Source: GCA-001856825 sp038729485 (GTDB lineage: Archaea > Thermoplasmatota > Thermoplasmata > Thermoplasmatales > GCA-001856825). Taken from it: a stretch of 64,000 nt of DNA. The stretch is from the NCBI GenBank assembly GCA_038729485.1, contig JAVYRX010000002.1:62001-126000 (forward strand), read 5' to 3'. The notes under the pieces were generated by a model. It did no database searches. It was not told the DNA's origin and saw nothing but the letters and a program-made list of their open reading frames with translations. Position numbers and translations under genes: made by a program. Shown piece after piece: positions 1 through 8,900 of the stretch. How positions within the stretch are numbered: position 1 is the first letter of the stretch; every line of letters begins with the position of its first letter.

Positions 1-777
1 TGGGCGGAGAGTTCCGCAATAATCTATGTGAATTCTCTAATAGGCGCAAGAACTAACAGAGAATCCGGACCGTCAGCCTTGGCCTCCGCCATAATAGGGA
101 AAACGCCGGATCACGGCCTTCACAGAACCGAAAACAGGGAACCGAATATTGCCGTAAACGTAGACACTTCCCTGGATTACACCGGGTTTGCCGCGCTCGG
201 TCTGTATGTCGGCCCGATTCTAAAGACTAAGATACCGCTTGTAAAGGTGCCTGGTAAGGCTAAAGCAGTTGATGTTAAGGCACTTTCCGCTGCACTGTCA
301 GCCACTTCTTCTATTCCTATGTTCCACTTGGATGGAATTACACCCGAATCCAATCTTCCATTGGAAACAACAGAGACGATAGAAGTAAGCAGATCTGACA
401 TCGAGGAGACAATAAATAAAAATTCCTCTCGTACAGAACCGGATCTTATAGCGATAGGGTGTCCGCACCTTTCACCGGAAGAGATAGAGTTTATAGCGAG
501 CAAAGTTAAGGGCAAGAAAAAAACAGGACCTGACCTCTTGTTGTTCACGTCAAGGGAGGTAAGGGAAAAGGAGGCTCAGGCAGTGAAAATAATAGAGGAT
601 TTCGGAGGAAAGGTTCTCACCGATACCTGCATGGTAGTATCCCCTCTCAGCAACAAATATGCGAGCACGGGTACTAACTCCGGGAAGGCCAGTTTCTATC
701 TGCCCCTCAAGGGATACGGTAACCAGAAGGTGACCTTCATGGCCATCATTGATCTTCTGAAATGGGTGATAGCGTGA
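1..777 (+). CDS. Aconitase X catalytic (large) subunit, probable phosphomevalonate dehydratase large subunit, 5' truncated by window edge
   Basis: The frame is open from base 1 and reads straight into the aconitase-X family (old DUF521) signature with a NSLIGARTNRESGPSAL stretch, so the in-frame GTG at 28 is not the true start and the gene begins outside the window. Two cysteine-containing motifs (GCPHLS and TDTCMVVSP) fit the iron-sulfur ligands of this family. In most archaea the AcnX pair dehydrates 5-phosphomevalonate to anhydromevalonate phosphate in the modified mevalonate pathway; bacterial AcnX enzymes act on hydroxyproline. The archaeal context favours the mevalonate role. The stop overlaps the next gene, which supplies the small swivel subunit, so the two should be co-translated. 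Family call is firm; substrate is inferred. Confidence 0.88.
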   Translation, partial: WAESSAIIYVNSLIGARTNRESGPSALASAIIGKTPDHGLHRTENREPNIAVNVDTSLDYTGFAALGLYVGPILKTKIPLVKVPGKAKAVDVKALSAALSATSSIPMFHLDGITPESNLPLETTETIEVSRSDIEETINKNSSRTEPDLIAIGCPHLSPEEIEFIASKVKGKKKTGPDLLLFTSREVREKEAQAVKIIEDFGGKVLTDTCMVVSPLSNKYASTGTNSGKASFYLPLKGYGNQKVTFMAIIDLLKWVIA

Positions 778-1553
778 TAAAGGGCAGAGGGTTGTCTCCT
801 GGGACTGCATCCGCTGAGGCCATAGTTTGCGATCAATACATATCCCCTCTTGGGGAGATTAAGGAAGATGGTCACATAATGTCCGGACCTTGTGAGGGTA
901 CCGAAATATCCGGAAAGATTTTTATCTTTAGGGGAGGGAGAGGTTCCACAGTTGGATCTTACGTCCTCCTTCAGCTAAGGGGAAGCGGAAAGGCGCCTGC
1001 GGGAATAATTAACGAGGTGGGAGAACAGATGATAGTAACAGGAGCAATCATATCCGATCTGCCGATGGTTGATTCTGTGCCGATAGACATTTTCCTGACT
1101 GGAGATTCTGTGACCATAAACGGATCAACTGGCGATGTAAAGATAGAGAACGTGCAAGAGAGAAAGGTTGCAACCGCATACGTAGTCAACGGGGACAGGC
1201 TGCTTCTGATGAAAAGGTCTGAATCTGCCCCTTCGTATGCAGGCATGTTCGGAGGTGTTTCAGGATATGTGGAGGCAAAGGAGAATCCCGTTGAAACGGC
1301 GATCCGAGAGGTAGCGGAAGAGACGTCCATCAATAATCTTGAGATAATGAAAGTTGGGAAGGAAGTTCAGGTGAGATACGGTAAAATTCTGTTTAGGATA
1401 ACTCCCGTTCTACTAAAGACGGATTCTAAGGACGTAAAATTGAACTATGAGAATTCGTCCTATTCGTGGGTGACAAAGAAAGAGCTCCAGGACATTAATA
1501 CCGTTCCGAAATTCAAGGAAGTATACGAGGCACTCCTGAAAGCCAATCCCTAA
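762..1553 (+). CDS. AcnX small (swivel) subunit fused to a Nudix hydrolase domain
   Basis: Residues 1 to about 125 are the DUF126 swivel subunit of aconitase X, shown by the GGRGSTVGSYVL loop and the GAIISDLPMVD motif. Residues about 130 to 263 are a Nudix domain: the Nudix box GYVEAKE...REVAEET is complete for G-x5-E-x7-REVxEE, but the usual glycine near its end is serine. Separate archaeal small subunits are about 130 residues, so this is a real C-terminal fusion with no stop or frame break between the parts. An alternative GTG start at 774 overlaps the large-subunit stop by four bases and would remove only four residues. The Nudix part may act on an isoprenoid diphosphate or nucleotide; its substrate cannot be read from the sequence. 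Confidence 0.87.
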   Translation: MGDSVIKGRGLSPGTASAEAIVCDQYISPLGEIKEDGHIMSGPCEGTEISGKIFIFRGGRGSTVGSYVLLQLRGSGKAPAGIINEVGEQMIVTGAIISDLPMVDSVPIDIFLTGDSVTINGSTGDVKIENVQERKVATAYVVNGDRLLLMKRSESAPSYAGMFGGVSGYVEAKENPVETAIREVAEETSINNLEIMKVGKEVQVRYGKILFRITPVLLKTDSKDVKLNYENSSYSWVTKKELQDINTVPKFKEVYEALLKANP

Positions 1554-1564
1554 AGTAAAATATT

Positions 1565-2869
1565 ATGAAAAATTACCTCCTTATGCACATAAGCGAGGTT
1601 CTCAGGGAAGAATCTGTGTCGAAACAGGTTACAATCAGAGGTTGGGTATACAGAGCCAGAGAATCTGGAAGCCTCGTCTTCCTTGTGATAAGAGATTCCA
1701 CGAATATAATTCAAGTCGTTGTAGAAAAGAATTCTGTTAACAGTGAGGAATTCGATCTCGCAAGAAAGGCTACAGTAGAGAGCTCAGTTGAAGTGACCGG
1801 GATTTGCATGAAAGAAAAAAAAGCTGTTACGGGATATGAAATCCACGCGACAAAGCTTATTTTTTACCAGGTAGCCGATATCTTCCCCATTACCAGGGAC
1901 AAGAGTGATGAGTTCCTTCTTGACATAAGGCATCTGTGGCTAAGAAGCAGAGAAATGACGGCTACGTTGAAAATAAGGGAAGCTGTCCTTGAACTTATAA
2001 GGACTTTCATGAAGCAAAGAGATTACCATGAAGTTCAACCTCCGATGTTCGTTGGTGCATCCGTGGAAGGGGGTTCTACATTATTTGAGGTACCCTATTT
2101 TGGGGAGAAGGCTTACCTAACCCAGTCCTCACAGTTCTACCTCGAAGCGTTCATCTTCGCCCTAGAGAACGTTTATACTATATCACCATCGTTTAGGGCA
2201 GAAAAATCAAGGACAAGAAGACATGTGACTGAGTTCACCCACTACGAAGCTGAGGCAGCCTGGGTTGACAACCAGCGAATGATGGATTTGGAGGAGGAAC
2301 TCGTAGTATACATAGCTGGAAACCTGGTATCCGGAATGAAGGATGAGCTGGAGATTCTTAAGAGGGACGTAGCAAAGCTCAAGAACATTGAGAAGCCATT
2401 TTACAGATACAGATACGAGAAAGTAATAGAGATCGGGAGAGGAAAGGGGCTGGAGCTGGAAGATAATGTGGACCTCGGAGAAAAGGAAGAGAGGGTAATC
2501 ACTCAAGATTTTGACAAGCCAATATTTATCTACAATTTTCCTGCGTCCCTAAAACCCTTCTACCACAGGCCGGATCCTGAGGACAAATCTCACGTTCTTA
2601 ACCATGACCTGCTAGCCCCGGAGGGGTACGGGGAAATAATAGGCGGAGGGGAAAGGATATGGAGTAAGGAGGAGCTTATAGCCAGGATAAGGGCGGAGAA
2701 TCTACGGGTGGAAGACTATCAATGGTACATTGACTTAAGAAGCTACGGAAGCGTACCCCATTCAGGCTTTGGCCTGGGAGTCGACAGGATGGTTACCTGG
2801 CTGACTGGACTAGATCACATCAACAAAATTATAGCCTTCCCTAGGACTATCAGGCGGCTAAGGCCCTGA
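1565..2869 (+). CDS. asnS: Asparaginyl-tRNA synthetase (class II)
   Basis: Class II aminoacyl-tRNA synthetase of the Asp/Asn group, charging tRNA-Asn. An N-terminal OB-fold anticodon-binding domain (about residues 10 to 110) is followed by the catalytic core. Motif 2 reads FRAEKSRTRRHVTEF and motif 3 reads GFGLGVDRM near the C terminus. The TRRHVTEF form of motif 2 and the ending FPRTIRR favour AsnRS over archaeal AspRS. Length (434 residues) is normal. A second ATG at 1583 is an equally possible start because no Shine-Dalgarno site precedes either. It follows the Nudix fusion by 11 bases in the same direction. Confidence 0.88.
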   Translation: MKNYLLMHISEVLREESVSKQVTIRGWVYRARESGSLVFLVIRDSTNIIQVVVEKNSVNSEEFDLARKATVESSVEVTGICMKEKKAVTGYEIHATKLIFYQVADIFPITRDKSDEFLLDIRHLWLRSREMTATLKIREAVLELIRTFMKQRDYHEVQPPMFVGASVEGGSTLFEVPYFGEKAYLTQSSQFYLEAFIFALENVYTISPSFRAEKSRTRRHVTEFTHYEAEAAWVDNQRMMDLEEELVVYIAGNLVSGMKDELEILKRDVAKLKNIEKPFYRYRYEKVIEIGRGKGLELEDNVDLGEKEERVITQDFDKPIFIYNFPASLKPFYHRPDPEDKSHVLNHDLLAPEGYGEIIGGGERIWSKEELIARIRAENLRVEDYQWYIDLRSYGSVPHSGFGLGVDRMVTWLTGLDHINKIIAFPRTIRRLRP

Positions 2870-2917
2870 TTAGCTTGAACCGTTTGAAATGATTTTTATT
2901 ACGGTAGAACATGAAGA

Positions 2918-3169
2918 ATGGTGAGATGCGTTTTCTCCGACCTCAAAGGGATCTGCCATTATAAGTATCCCGGCTATAGATGTATTGAAGAAGAATGCGA
3001 AGTGTGGGGTATGTATAATGCGATGGACAACGAATGCGTATATCTCGACAAGAAGGGATGCTGGAAGCTTAACCTTCTTGCATGCAAAGGGAGAGAAAAC
3101 TGCGTATTCTTCAGGGAGCATTTTGACAATCCCTCTGAAGTGAAGAAGTCGCCCGACAATGAAAAATGA
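2918..3169 (+). CDS. Small cysteine-rich protein of unknown function
   Basis: An 83-residue protein with eight cysteines (positions 4, 13, 22, 27, 40, 48, 56 and 62) in a spacing that suggests a disulfide-rich or metal-binding fold, followed by a charged lysine-rich tail. I do not recognise the family. It sits between asnS and the NMD3-like gene on the same strand. An AT-rich stretch near 2888-2900 could serve as a promoter, giving a leaderless start at ATG 2918. The even cysteine count and regular spacing make it likely to be a real gene. Confidence 0.65.
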   Translation: MVRCVFSDLKGICHYKYPGYRCIEEECEVWGMYNAMDNECVYLDKKGCWKLNLLACKGRENCVFFREHFDNPSEVKKSPDNEK

Positions 3170-3192
3170 TTTAACTTAACATTCAATTATGA

Positions 3193-4164
3193 TTCACGAA
3201 GTGCATTGTTTGTGGCAAGGAGACGGGAAGCAGTCAGTACATCTGTGACGAATGCAGTAGACCTAGGGAGAGCCATGACGGAATTACGAGAATAAAGATA
3301 AGAAAATGCCCAAATTGCGGAAGAGTTATGTATAAGGCCTGGGATGATATCGATAGGGACAATGTTCCAAAATCCATCCTAGAAAATGCCCTTGGTTTGT
3401 CTGTCAAGGAGTTTTCTACTTCAGGAGACGAGAGAAACATAAGGATAAAGTACATTGTAAATTCCAAAGAAAAGGATGAGAGTCTTGAGGAAAGTCTTGT
3501 CGTGCAGGTTTCCTCTTCAACATGCCCAATGTGCACAAAGAAACTAGGTAATTACTACGAGGCAACAATTCAGATCAGAGGAGCGTTAGAGGGTGAGAAA
3601 GACGTAATAAAGTACATAGATATGCTTGTTGAACATTCCCCTTCCGGAGACGTCTTCATTACGAGAATAGACAGGAGGAAGGAGGGACATGACGTTCTTC
3701 TCTCAGACAAAAAGTTTGCCAGGGCCGCTGCAAGGAAAGCGATTGAGAGATTCGGAGGAACTTTAAAGGAGACTTCTCACCTTGTCGGTCTGAAAGATGG
3801 AAACGAACTGTACAGAATCACCATATCTATGCGCCTTCCTGACTTTAAAAGGGGGGATGTAATCTCGTTAGCTGACAGGCTCTTCATGGTTAAGCTGATC
3901 AGAGGAGACATACTGACCCTCGTTGACATAAGGGCTGGATCTGCCCTAAAGATGAAATTCAGAGATTTGGAGAATTATTCTGTCTTTAGTGCGAAGGAGA
4001 ATATTAGAGAGGCAAGGGTGCTTTATAGACAGGGGGATACAGCATACGTGATGGACCCTTTTGACTTCAAAGAAAAGGCGGTCCTGAGCAAGGGGGATTC
4101 AAAAGCCATAACGGTAATAAAGATTGGAGAAGAACTGATTGCAATAGAGAGTACCTCGAATTAA
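3193..4164 (+). CDS. NMD3-like ribosome export/stability protein, start codon unresolved
   Basis: The conventional ORF begins at ATG 3328, but the same frame is open back to 3193 and encodes the N-terminal zinc-binding region of archaeal NMD3: KCIVCG, then CDEC, then CPNCGR. A later CPMC pair lies near residue 110. NMD3 binds the large ribosomal subunit. No ATG, GTG or TTG exists in this frame between the in-frame TGA at 3190-3192 and ATG 3328. An ATG at 3189 lies in another frame by one base, so a single-base sequence error, a programmed shift or an unusual start is needed. The coordinates given are the open extent. The 3' end overlaps ileS on the opposite strand by four bases. Confidence 0.8.
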   Translation, partial: FTKCIVCGKETGSSQYICDECSRPRESHDGITRIKIRKCPNCGRVMYKAWDDIDRDNVPKSILENALGLSVKEFSTSGDERNIRIKYIVNSKEKDESLEESLVVQVSSSTCPMCTKKLGNYYEATIQIRGALEGEKDVIKYIDMLVEHSPSGDVFITRIDRRKEGHDVLLSDKKFARAAARKAIERFGGTLKETSHLVGLKDGNELYRITISMRLPDFKRGDVISLADRLFMVKLIRGDILTLVDIRAGSALKMKFRDLENYSVFSAKENIREARVLYRQGDTAYVMDPFDFKEKAVLSKGDSKAITVIKIGEELIAIESTSN

Positions 4165-7100
4165 CCCCTCTTCATCATCTTTACCTTTAGATTCATCCCT
4201 GAAATTTCCCAGTCAGCCTCCAATCCTTGATCCACTTTTCCCACTTCACCCTGAGTATTCTCGAGCACGTAATCTGCATACTCTTCAAACGCCCTGATCA
4301 ACAAATTGTCCCCTGATAGTTCTATCGTCACCCGATCCGTATAATCCAGGTCAAGCTGTCTTCTCATGCTTTGGATCCTCCTTACAATTTCTCTTGCGAA
4401 CCCCTCAAACATCAGCCTTTCGTCAGACTCCTTGTTTATAAGTATTGAGAAATTCGCCGACTCGTCTGATATGTAGTTTCCTTTCAGCTCTTTAACAACG
4501 TCAACGTCATTCCCATCTACATTCCTTCCAAGAACCGTGGCTTTCCCTTCTAATTTTAGGGAGGCCTGAATCTCGTGCTTTGATAGCTCAGCTTCAGCAG
4601 CTGGAAGCTCCCTACCAAATATCTTTCCCGCAACATTCCTCTTGAGTAAGAAACGCTCATTTATAAAATCATCCAATTTTCCTATTTTGAGCTCCTTTGC
4701 GTTTAGCTCTTTCTTTATTATATCTTGAAATTCCTCTACGATGCTGTAATATTTGCTGTCTGTAACCACCACTTCCTTTACTGGCCTCCTTAGAGTCAGC
4801 CCGTTCTTCTGCCTTATCCTTCTTCCTACCTCAACGAGTGCCTTTACTGCTTCCATATCCTCTATTATCTTCTCATCTTGTTCGGCTGCCAAAGGATAGC
4901 GGACTAGGTGAACGGATCTTTCTCCAGTCATCTTTCTATACATGTATTCTGAAAAATAAGGGGCGAAAGGTGCAAGCAAAATAACTGAAGTCCGTATTGC
5001 GAAATAAGATGCATAATATGCCGATTTCTTACCCTGCGTCACCTCGTTTCCCCAGAATATGTCCCTGGAAAGCCTGAGGTACCACTGGCTTATGTCTAGG
5101 ATCAGATCCTTAATTTCATCCAATGCAAGGTGAGGTTCATAGTTATCCATATGCTTTGTTACGAGATCAACACACCTGTTTGTTCTAGAGATCAGCCATT
5201 TGTCAAGCTTAGATGTGATTTTCTCTTCAGAAGGAACCCATCTGTCCAAGTTTGCGTTTGTTGAAAAAAGAAGATATGAGTTGTAGAGAGTGCCAAGTAT
5301 TTTCCACGATAACTCGCGGGCAGTTTCCTCCGTGAACCTCTTTGGCTTCCATGGTGGACCCTGAAAGAAGAAAAGACGGAGTGAATCCGTGCCTATGCGG
5401 TTTATTATCTCAAGAGGGTCTACAGTATCCCCCCTAGATTTGCTCATCTTTTCCCCTTTGGAATTCAGTATGAATTCCATTACAACTACATTCTTGAATG
5501 CATTTCTTCCAAATAGCAGGGATGATATAACGTGAAGAGAGTAAAACCAACCCCTAGTCTGATCCATTGCCTCGCTTATGAAATCTATTGGACTGTTTTC
5601 GTTGAATAGCTGAGTATTTTCAAAAGGATAGTGGAATTGAGCAAAAAACGCGGAACCTGAATCGAACCACGTATCAATTGGATAAGGCTCTCTTTTCATT
5701 AGTTCTCCACATTCATTGCATTTAATCACGACCTGGTCTACCTTGGGTCTGTGGAGCTCAAAATTTTCTGGGACAAAGGATGCCCTGTCCATAAGCTCTT
5801 TCTTGCTGCCAGGGACAAAAACGTGACCGTTCCTGCACGTCCATACGGGAAGCGGCGTTCCCCAGAACCTGTTTCTGGAAAGAGCCCAGTCCTTCCCCTC
5901 GCTCAAGAAATTTCCGAACCTACCGGATCCAATATAATCGGGTTTCCAATTTACGTTTTCATTGTATCTGACGATCCGATCCCTTGCTTTTGAGACCCCG
6001 ATGAACCATGATTCGATTGGGTAATATATCAGCCTAGTATCGCATCGCCAGCAAAATGGGTATGTATGGATAGCCTTCTCTGTCTTGAAAAGCTTCCCTT
6101 TGGTCTTCAGAAAGGAAATTATGTCCACGCTTGCAGTTTGAACATCCATGCCCTTCCAGGGGGAATCGAGTGAGATTTTCCCGGAATCATCCACTGTCAC
6201 GTATAAGTCTCCCTTCTCCCTCTTCATGACGTTGTAGTCGTCCGCGCCGAATGCAGGAGCTATATGCACTATGCCGGAGCCGTCCTCCTTCGTAACGAAA
6301 TCAGCTGAGACAACGTACAGCCCTTTCTTCACGGGAAGGAAAGGGATGAGCTGCTCGTACCTGATGCCAACAAGCTCATTCCCAACTTTCTTGTCCAGGA
6401 TTTTCATGTCTGGGAACAATATTCTTCCGCGGTCTTCCTGAACCCATACTTTCATCCCCTTGCTCTCTGTCAACACGTATGTAAAATCAGGATTGACTGC
6501 GAGAAACTCATTTGCTGGTAAAGTCCAAGGAGTCGTTGTCCAAACCAAAAAATATTCTTCTTTCCCTTCTATCTTGAAAAGCACATATATGGAAAAGTCC
6601 TCCACTTCCTTGTACCCCTGTGCAACCTCATGTGAGCTGAGCGTTGTCCCGCACCTTGGACAGTAAGGCGATACCCTAAAGTCCTTGAATAGGAGCCCTT
6701 CGTTGTACAGTTTCTTTAGCGCCCACCATTCGCTTTCAATGTATTCGTCTTTCATTGTTACATATGCATTCTTGTAGTCAACCCAATAGGCTAGTCTCTT
6801 CGACGCTTCCTCCCACAGTTTCACGTACTCGAATACACTATTTTTGCACATTTCGTTGAACTTATCAATTCCCATCTTCTCAATTTCAGATTTATTCTTT
6901 ATACCCAGCTTCTTCTCTATCTCTATTTCAACTGGCAGACCGTGGCAGTCCCATCCGGCAATTCTCGGGTATATATAGTATCCTTTCATGGTCTTGTACC
7001 TTAGAAAGAGGTCTTTCATGGCCCTAGTCTCGGCATGGCCTATGTGCGGAGGGCCGTTAGCAGTCGGAGGCCCTTCGACAAATGAAAACCTTTCTCCTCC

Positions 7101-7268
7101 CTTATTAATTGAGAAAGATTTCTCCATTATCCTCTCTTTTTCCCAGTATTCCAATGTTTCCTTTTCAATGCTTATGAGATCGAAAGATTGCGGGACCTTT
7201 TCCAGCATGGGCTTCTTTATGTGCATCTTGTTCATATCAATTTCTATTCCGTCGGTGTACAGCCACAT
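4161..7268 (-). CDS. ileS: Isoleucyl-tRNA synthetase
   Basis: A full-length class I synthetase of 1035 residues that charges tRNA-Ile. The HIGH motif is at residues 75 to 78 (PPHIGHAE) and the KMSKS loop near residue 606. The editing (CP1) domain with its TTTPWTLPAN threonine-rich motif lies between them, and an anticodon-binding domain follows. ATG 7268 is the longest start; ATGs at residues 12, 15 and 21 are also possible since homology begins around MLEKVPQSF. It converges with and overlaps the NMD3-like gene by four bases. Confidence 0.96.
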   Translation of the reverse strand: MWLYTDGIEIDMNKMHIKKPMLEKVPQSFDLISIEKETLEYWEKERIMEKSFSINKGGERFSFVEGPPTANGPPHIGHAETRAMKDLFLRYKTMKGYYIYPRIAGWDCHGLPVEIEIEKKLGIKNKSEIEKMGIDKFNEMCKNSVFEYVKLWEEASKRLAYWVDYKNAYVTMKDEYIESEWWALKKLYNEGLLFKDFRVSPYCPRCGTTLSSHEVAQGYKEVEDFSIYVLFKIEGKEEYFLVWTTTPWTLPANEFLAVNPDFTYVLTESKGMKVWVQEDRGRILFPDMKILDKKVGNELVGIRYEQLIPFLPVKKGLYVVSADFVTKEDGSGIVHIAPAFGADDYNVMKREKGDLYVTVDDSGKISLDSPWKGMDVQTASVDIISFLKTKGKLFKTEKAIHTYPFCWRCDTRLIYYPIESWFIGVSKARDRIVRYNENVNWKPDYIGSGRFGNFLSEGKDWALSRNRFWGTPLPVWTCRNGHVFVPGSKKELMDRASFVPENFELHRPKVDQVVIKCNECGELMKREPYPIDTWFDSGSAFFAQFHYPFENTQLFNENSPIDFISEAMDQTRGWFYSLHVISSLLFGRNAFKNVVVMEFILNSKGEKMSKSRGDTVDPLEIINRIGTDSLRLFFFQGPPWKPKRFTEETARELSWKILGTLYNSYLLFSTNANLDRWVPSEEKITSKLDKWLISRTNRCVDLVTKHMDNYEPHLALDEIKDLILDISQWYLRLSRDIFWGNEVTQGKKSAYYASYFAIRTSVILLAPFAPYFSEYMYRKMTGERSVHLVRYPLAAEQDEKIIEDMEAVKALVEVGRRIRQKNGLTLRRPVKEVVVTDSKYYSIVEEFQDIIKKELNAKELKIGKLDDFINERFLLKRNVAGKIFGRELPAAEAELSKHEIQASLKLEGKATVLGRNVDGNDVDVVKELKGNYISDESANFSILINKESDERLMFEGFAREIVRRIQSMRRQLDLDYTDRVTIELSGDNLLIRAFEEYADYVLENTQGEVGKVDQGLEADWEISGMNLKVKMMKRG

Positions 7269-7459
7269 TCAGAGTGGCTCATTTTTGGTCCCCTGGAATT
7301 ATGACGATCTCAATTTTACCCCCCGTCATTTAACTGATGACTTCGGAAGTAGGAGAATTAAGCAAATGACTTCCTTCAGCGGAGCTCCACTGTTGCAGCG
7401 GAGGCGATTCCGTCAAGTTGGTGCTTTTTTCAGAATCCGCAGAAGTAAAATCAATAAAT

Positions 7460-7469
7460 GCTTAAATAC
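7460..7469 (+). promoter_or_regulatory. TATA-like box for the eL42 operon
   Basis: The element GCTTAAATAC is centred about 35 bp before ATG 7500, matching the spacing of an archaeal promoter with a very short or absent leader. It lies in the 231-bp divergent region between ileS and eL42. Confidence 0.5.
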
Positions 7470-7499
7470 AGCATCCCGATTCACTCCGCAACACCGGTG

Positions 7500-7793
7500 A
7501 TGGAATTGAAGTTACCTAGAAAAGTTAAGAGATATTGTCCTTTCTGTAAGAGGCATACCCTTCAGGAGATAGAGAGAGTAAAGAAGAGAAAAGCCAGCGA
7601 ATTGAGGAAGGGGCAAAGAAGATTCAGAAGAGTTACATCTGGTTATGGCGGATTTCCAAGGCCAGTTTATGAGGGGAGGGAAAAGCCAACAAAGAGAATA
7701 AACATAAGGTACAGGTGTCTTGAATGCAAAAAATCATACCACACCCCTACTTGGAGGGCCAAGAAATTTGAACTGGAAGAGGCTGAGGCTTAA
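7500..7793 (+). CDS. rpl44e: Ribosomal protein eL42 (L44e)
   Basis: A 97-residue zinc-ribbon protein of the large subunit. The N-terminal pair CPFC (residues 13 to 16) and the C-terminal pair CLEC form the zinc site, and the basic middle is typical of the family. An upstream in-frame ATG at 7458 would add 14 residues with no family match and would lie before the TATA-like element, so ATG 7500 is chosen. It is first in the eL42-eS27-aIF2alpha-Nop10-PAC2 operon. Confidence 0.95.
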   Translation: MELKLPRKVKRYCPFCKRHTLQEIERVKKRKASELRKGQRRFRRVTSGYGGFPRPVYEGREKPTKRINIRYRCLECKKSYHTPTWRAKKFELEEAEA

Positions 7794-7982
7794 ATGTTCG
7801 TGAAACCAAAAGGCATGGAGAAATCTTTCATAAAGATAAGATGTCCAGATTGCGGGTCTGAAACGATAACTTATTCTAGAGGGTCTACTGAGGTGAAATG
7901 CCACGTATGCGGCGCCGTCTTGGCTAAACCTTCCGGAGGGAAATACCTGATAAATGGAGAGATAATCGGAGAATTCAAATGA
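7794..7982 (+). CDS. rps27e: Ribosomal protein eS27
   Basis: A 62-residue small-subunit protein with a four-cysteine zinc ribbon (C17, C20, C36, C39). It starts on the base after the eL42 stop and overlaps the aIF2alpha start by four bases, which fits translational coupling. A second ATG at codon 8 is an alternative start. Confidence 0.95.
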   Translation: MFVKPKGMEKSFIKIRCPDCGSETITYSRGSTEVKCHVCGAVLAKPSGGKYLINGEIIGEFK

Positions 7983-8737
7983 AAAAGGCAGATCCAGGGG
8001 TTGGAGATATCGTTGTTTGCACAGTCAAGGAAGTCAGGGATTTCGGAGTGGTATGTGCCCTAGACGAATTCAATAATAGGGAGGGTTTCATCCATATATC
8101 CGAAATAACATCTGGCTGGATAAAATACATCAGGGATTACGTGCGGGAAGGCCAGAGGATCGTGTGCAAGGTTCTCGATGCAAACGCATCTAGGGGCCGT
8201 TTCGACCTGTCCCTAAGAAGGGTGAATGACCACCAGAGAAGGGAAAAATTGAGAGAATGGAAAAATGAGCAGAGATCAAAGAAGATTATAGAAAATATCC
8301 TCATTCAGAGCAAGGTAAAATTAGACAGCGCAAAAGCAATGGATGAACTTGAAGACAAGTTTGGTTCACTATCCTATGCGTTGGAACTCGCGGTGTCAGA
8401 TCCAGAACAGTTCGCTGATGGGACCAAGGGGAAGGAATGGGCATCATTGATACTGGATTATGCAAAGGAAAATCTTAAACCGCCGGCCGCAGAGGTAAAG
8501 GGAACGATAACTTTGCGAGATGGGTCCAGCAAGGGGATAGAAGCTATAAAGGATGCCCTTAAGTTGGGAATGAATGATAATGTCCAGATAACGTACGTTG
8601 GCGCCCCACATTACAGGATAGTAGCAAGGGCACCCGACGTAAAACAGGCGGAAGAACTGATGAGAAAGACGGCCGAAACAATAATCTCTGCGATAAAGAA
8701 AAATGGGGGCTTCGGAGAAGGACCGGTGAGGGAATGA
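7979..8737 (+). CDS. eif2a: Translation initiation factor aIF2 alpha subunit
   Basis: The alpha subunit of the heterotrimeric factor that delivers initiator tRNA. An S1 RNA-binding domain occupies about residues 8 to 85 (GDIVVCTVKEVRDFGVVC...FIHISEI), followed by the helical middle domain and the C-terminal alpha/beta domain that binds the gamma subunit. Length of 252 residues is close to the family norm of about 260. It overlaps eS27 by four bases and nop10 by four bases (ATGA). Confidence 0.96.
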   Translation: MKKADPGVGDIVVCTVKEVRDFGVVCALDEFNNREGFIHISEITSGWIKYIRDYVREGQRIVCKVLDANASRGRFDLSLRRVNDHQRREKLREWKNEQRSKKIIENILIQSKVKLDSAKAMDELEDKFGSLSYALELAVSDPEQFADGTKGKEWASLILDYAKENLKPPAAEVKGTITLRDGSSKGIEAIKDALKLGMNDNVQITYVGAPHYRIVARAPDVKQAEELMRKTAETIISAIKKNGGFGEGPVRE

Positions 8738-8895
8738 AGACGCTTATCCAGAAATGCCCGAAGTGCGGTGCGTATACTATGCAAAGTACGTGTCCGGTAT
8801 GTGGATCGAAGACAGTCTCCTCTCTCCCTCCACGATTTTCACCCCAGGACAAGTTTGGCAAATACAGGATGAGGATCCTGTATGGCAAGGAGTGA
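8734..8895 (+). CDS. nop10: Nop10, H/ACA ribonucleoprotein component
   Basis: A 53-residue protein starting at the ATGA overlap with the aIF2alpha stop. It has the zinc-binding pairs CPKC (residues 8 to 11) and CPVC (20 to 23) and the conserved basic tail FSPQDKFGKYR. Nop10 binds the catalytic domain of Cbf5 in H/ACA guide RNPs; cbf5 lies in the ribosomal superoperon of this window. Confidence 0.95.
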   Translation: MKTLIQKCPKCGAYTMQSTCPVCGSKTVSSLPPRFSPQDKFGKYRMRILYGKE

Positions 8896-8900
8896 GTTTT

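Noticed and set aside
8754..8900. N-terminal extension of the PAC2 protein
   Set aside because: It overlaps nop10 in another frame, and the Shine-Dalgarno and homology both fix the start at 8901.
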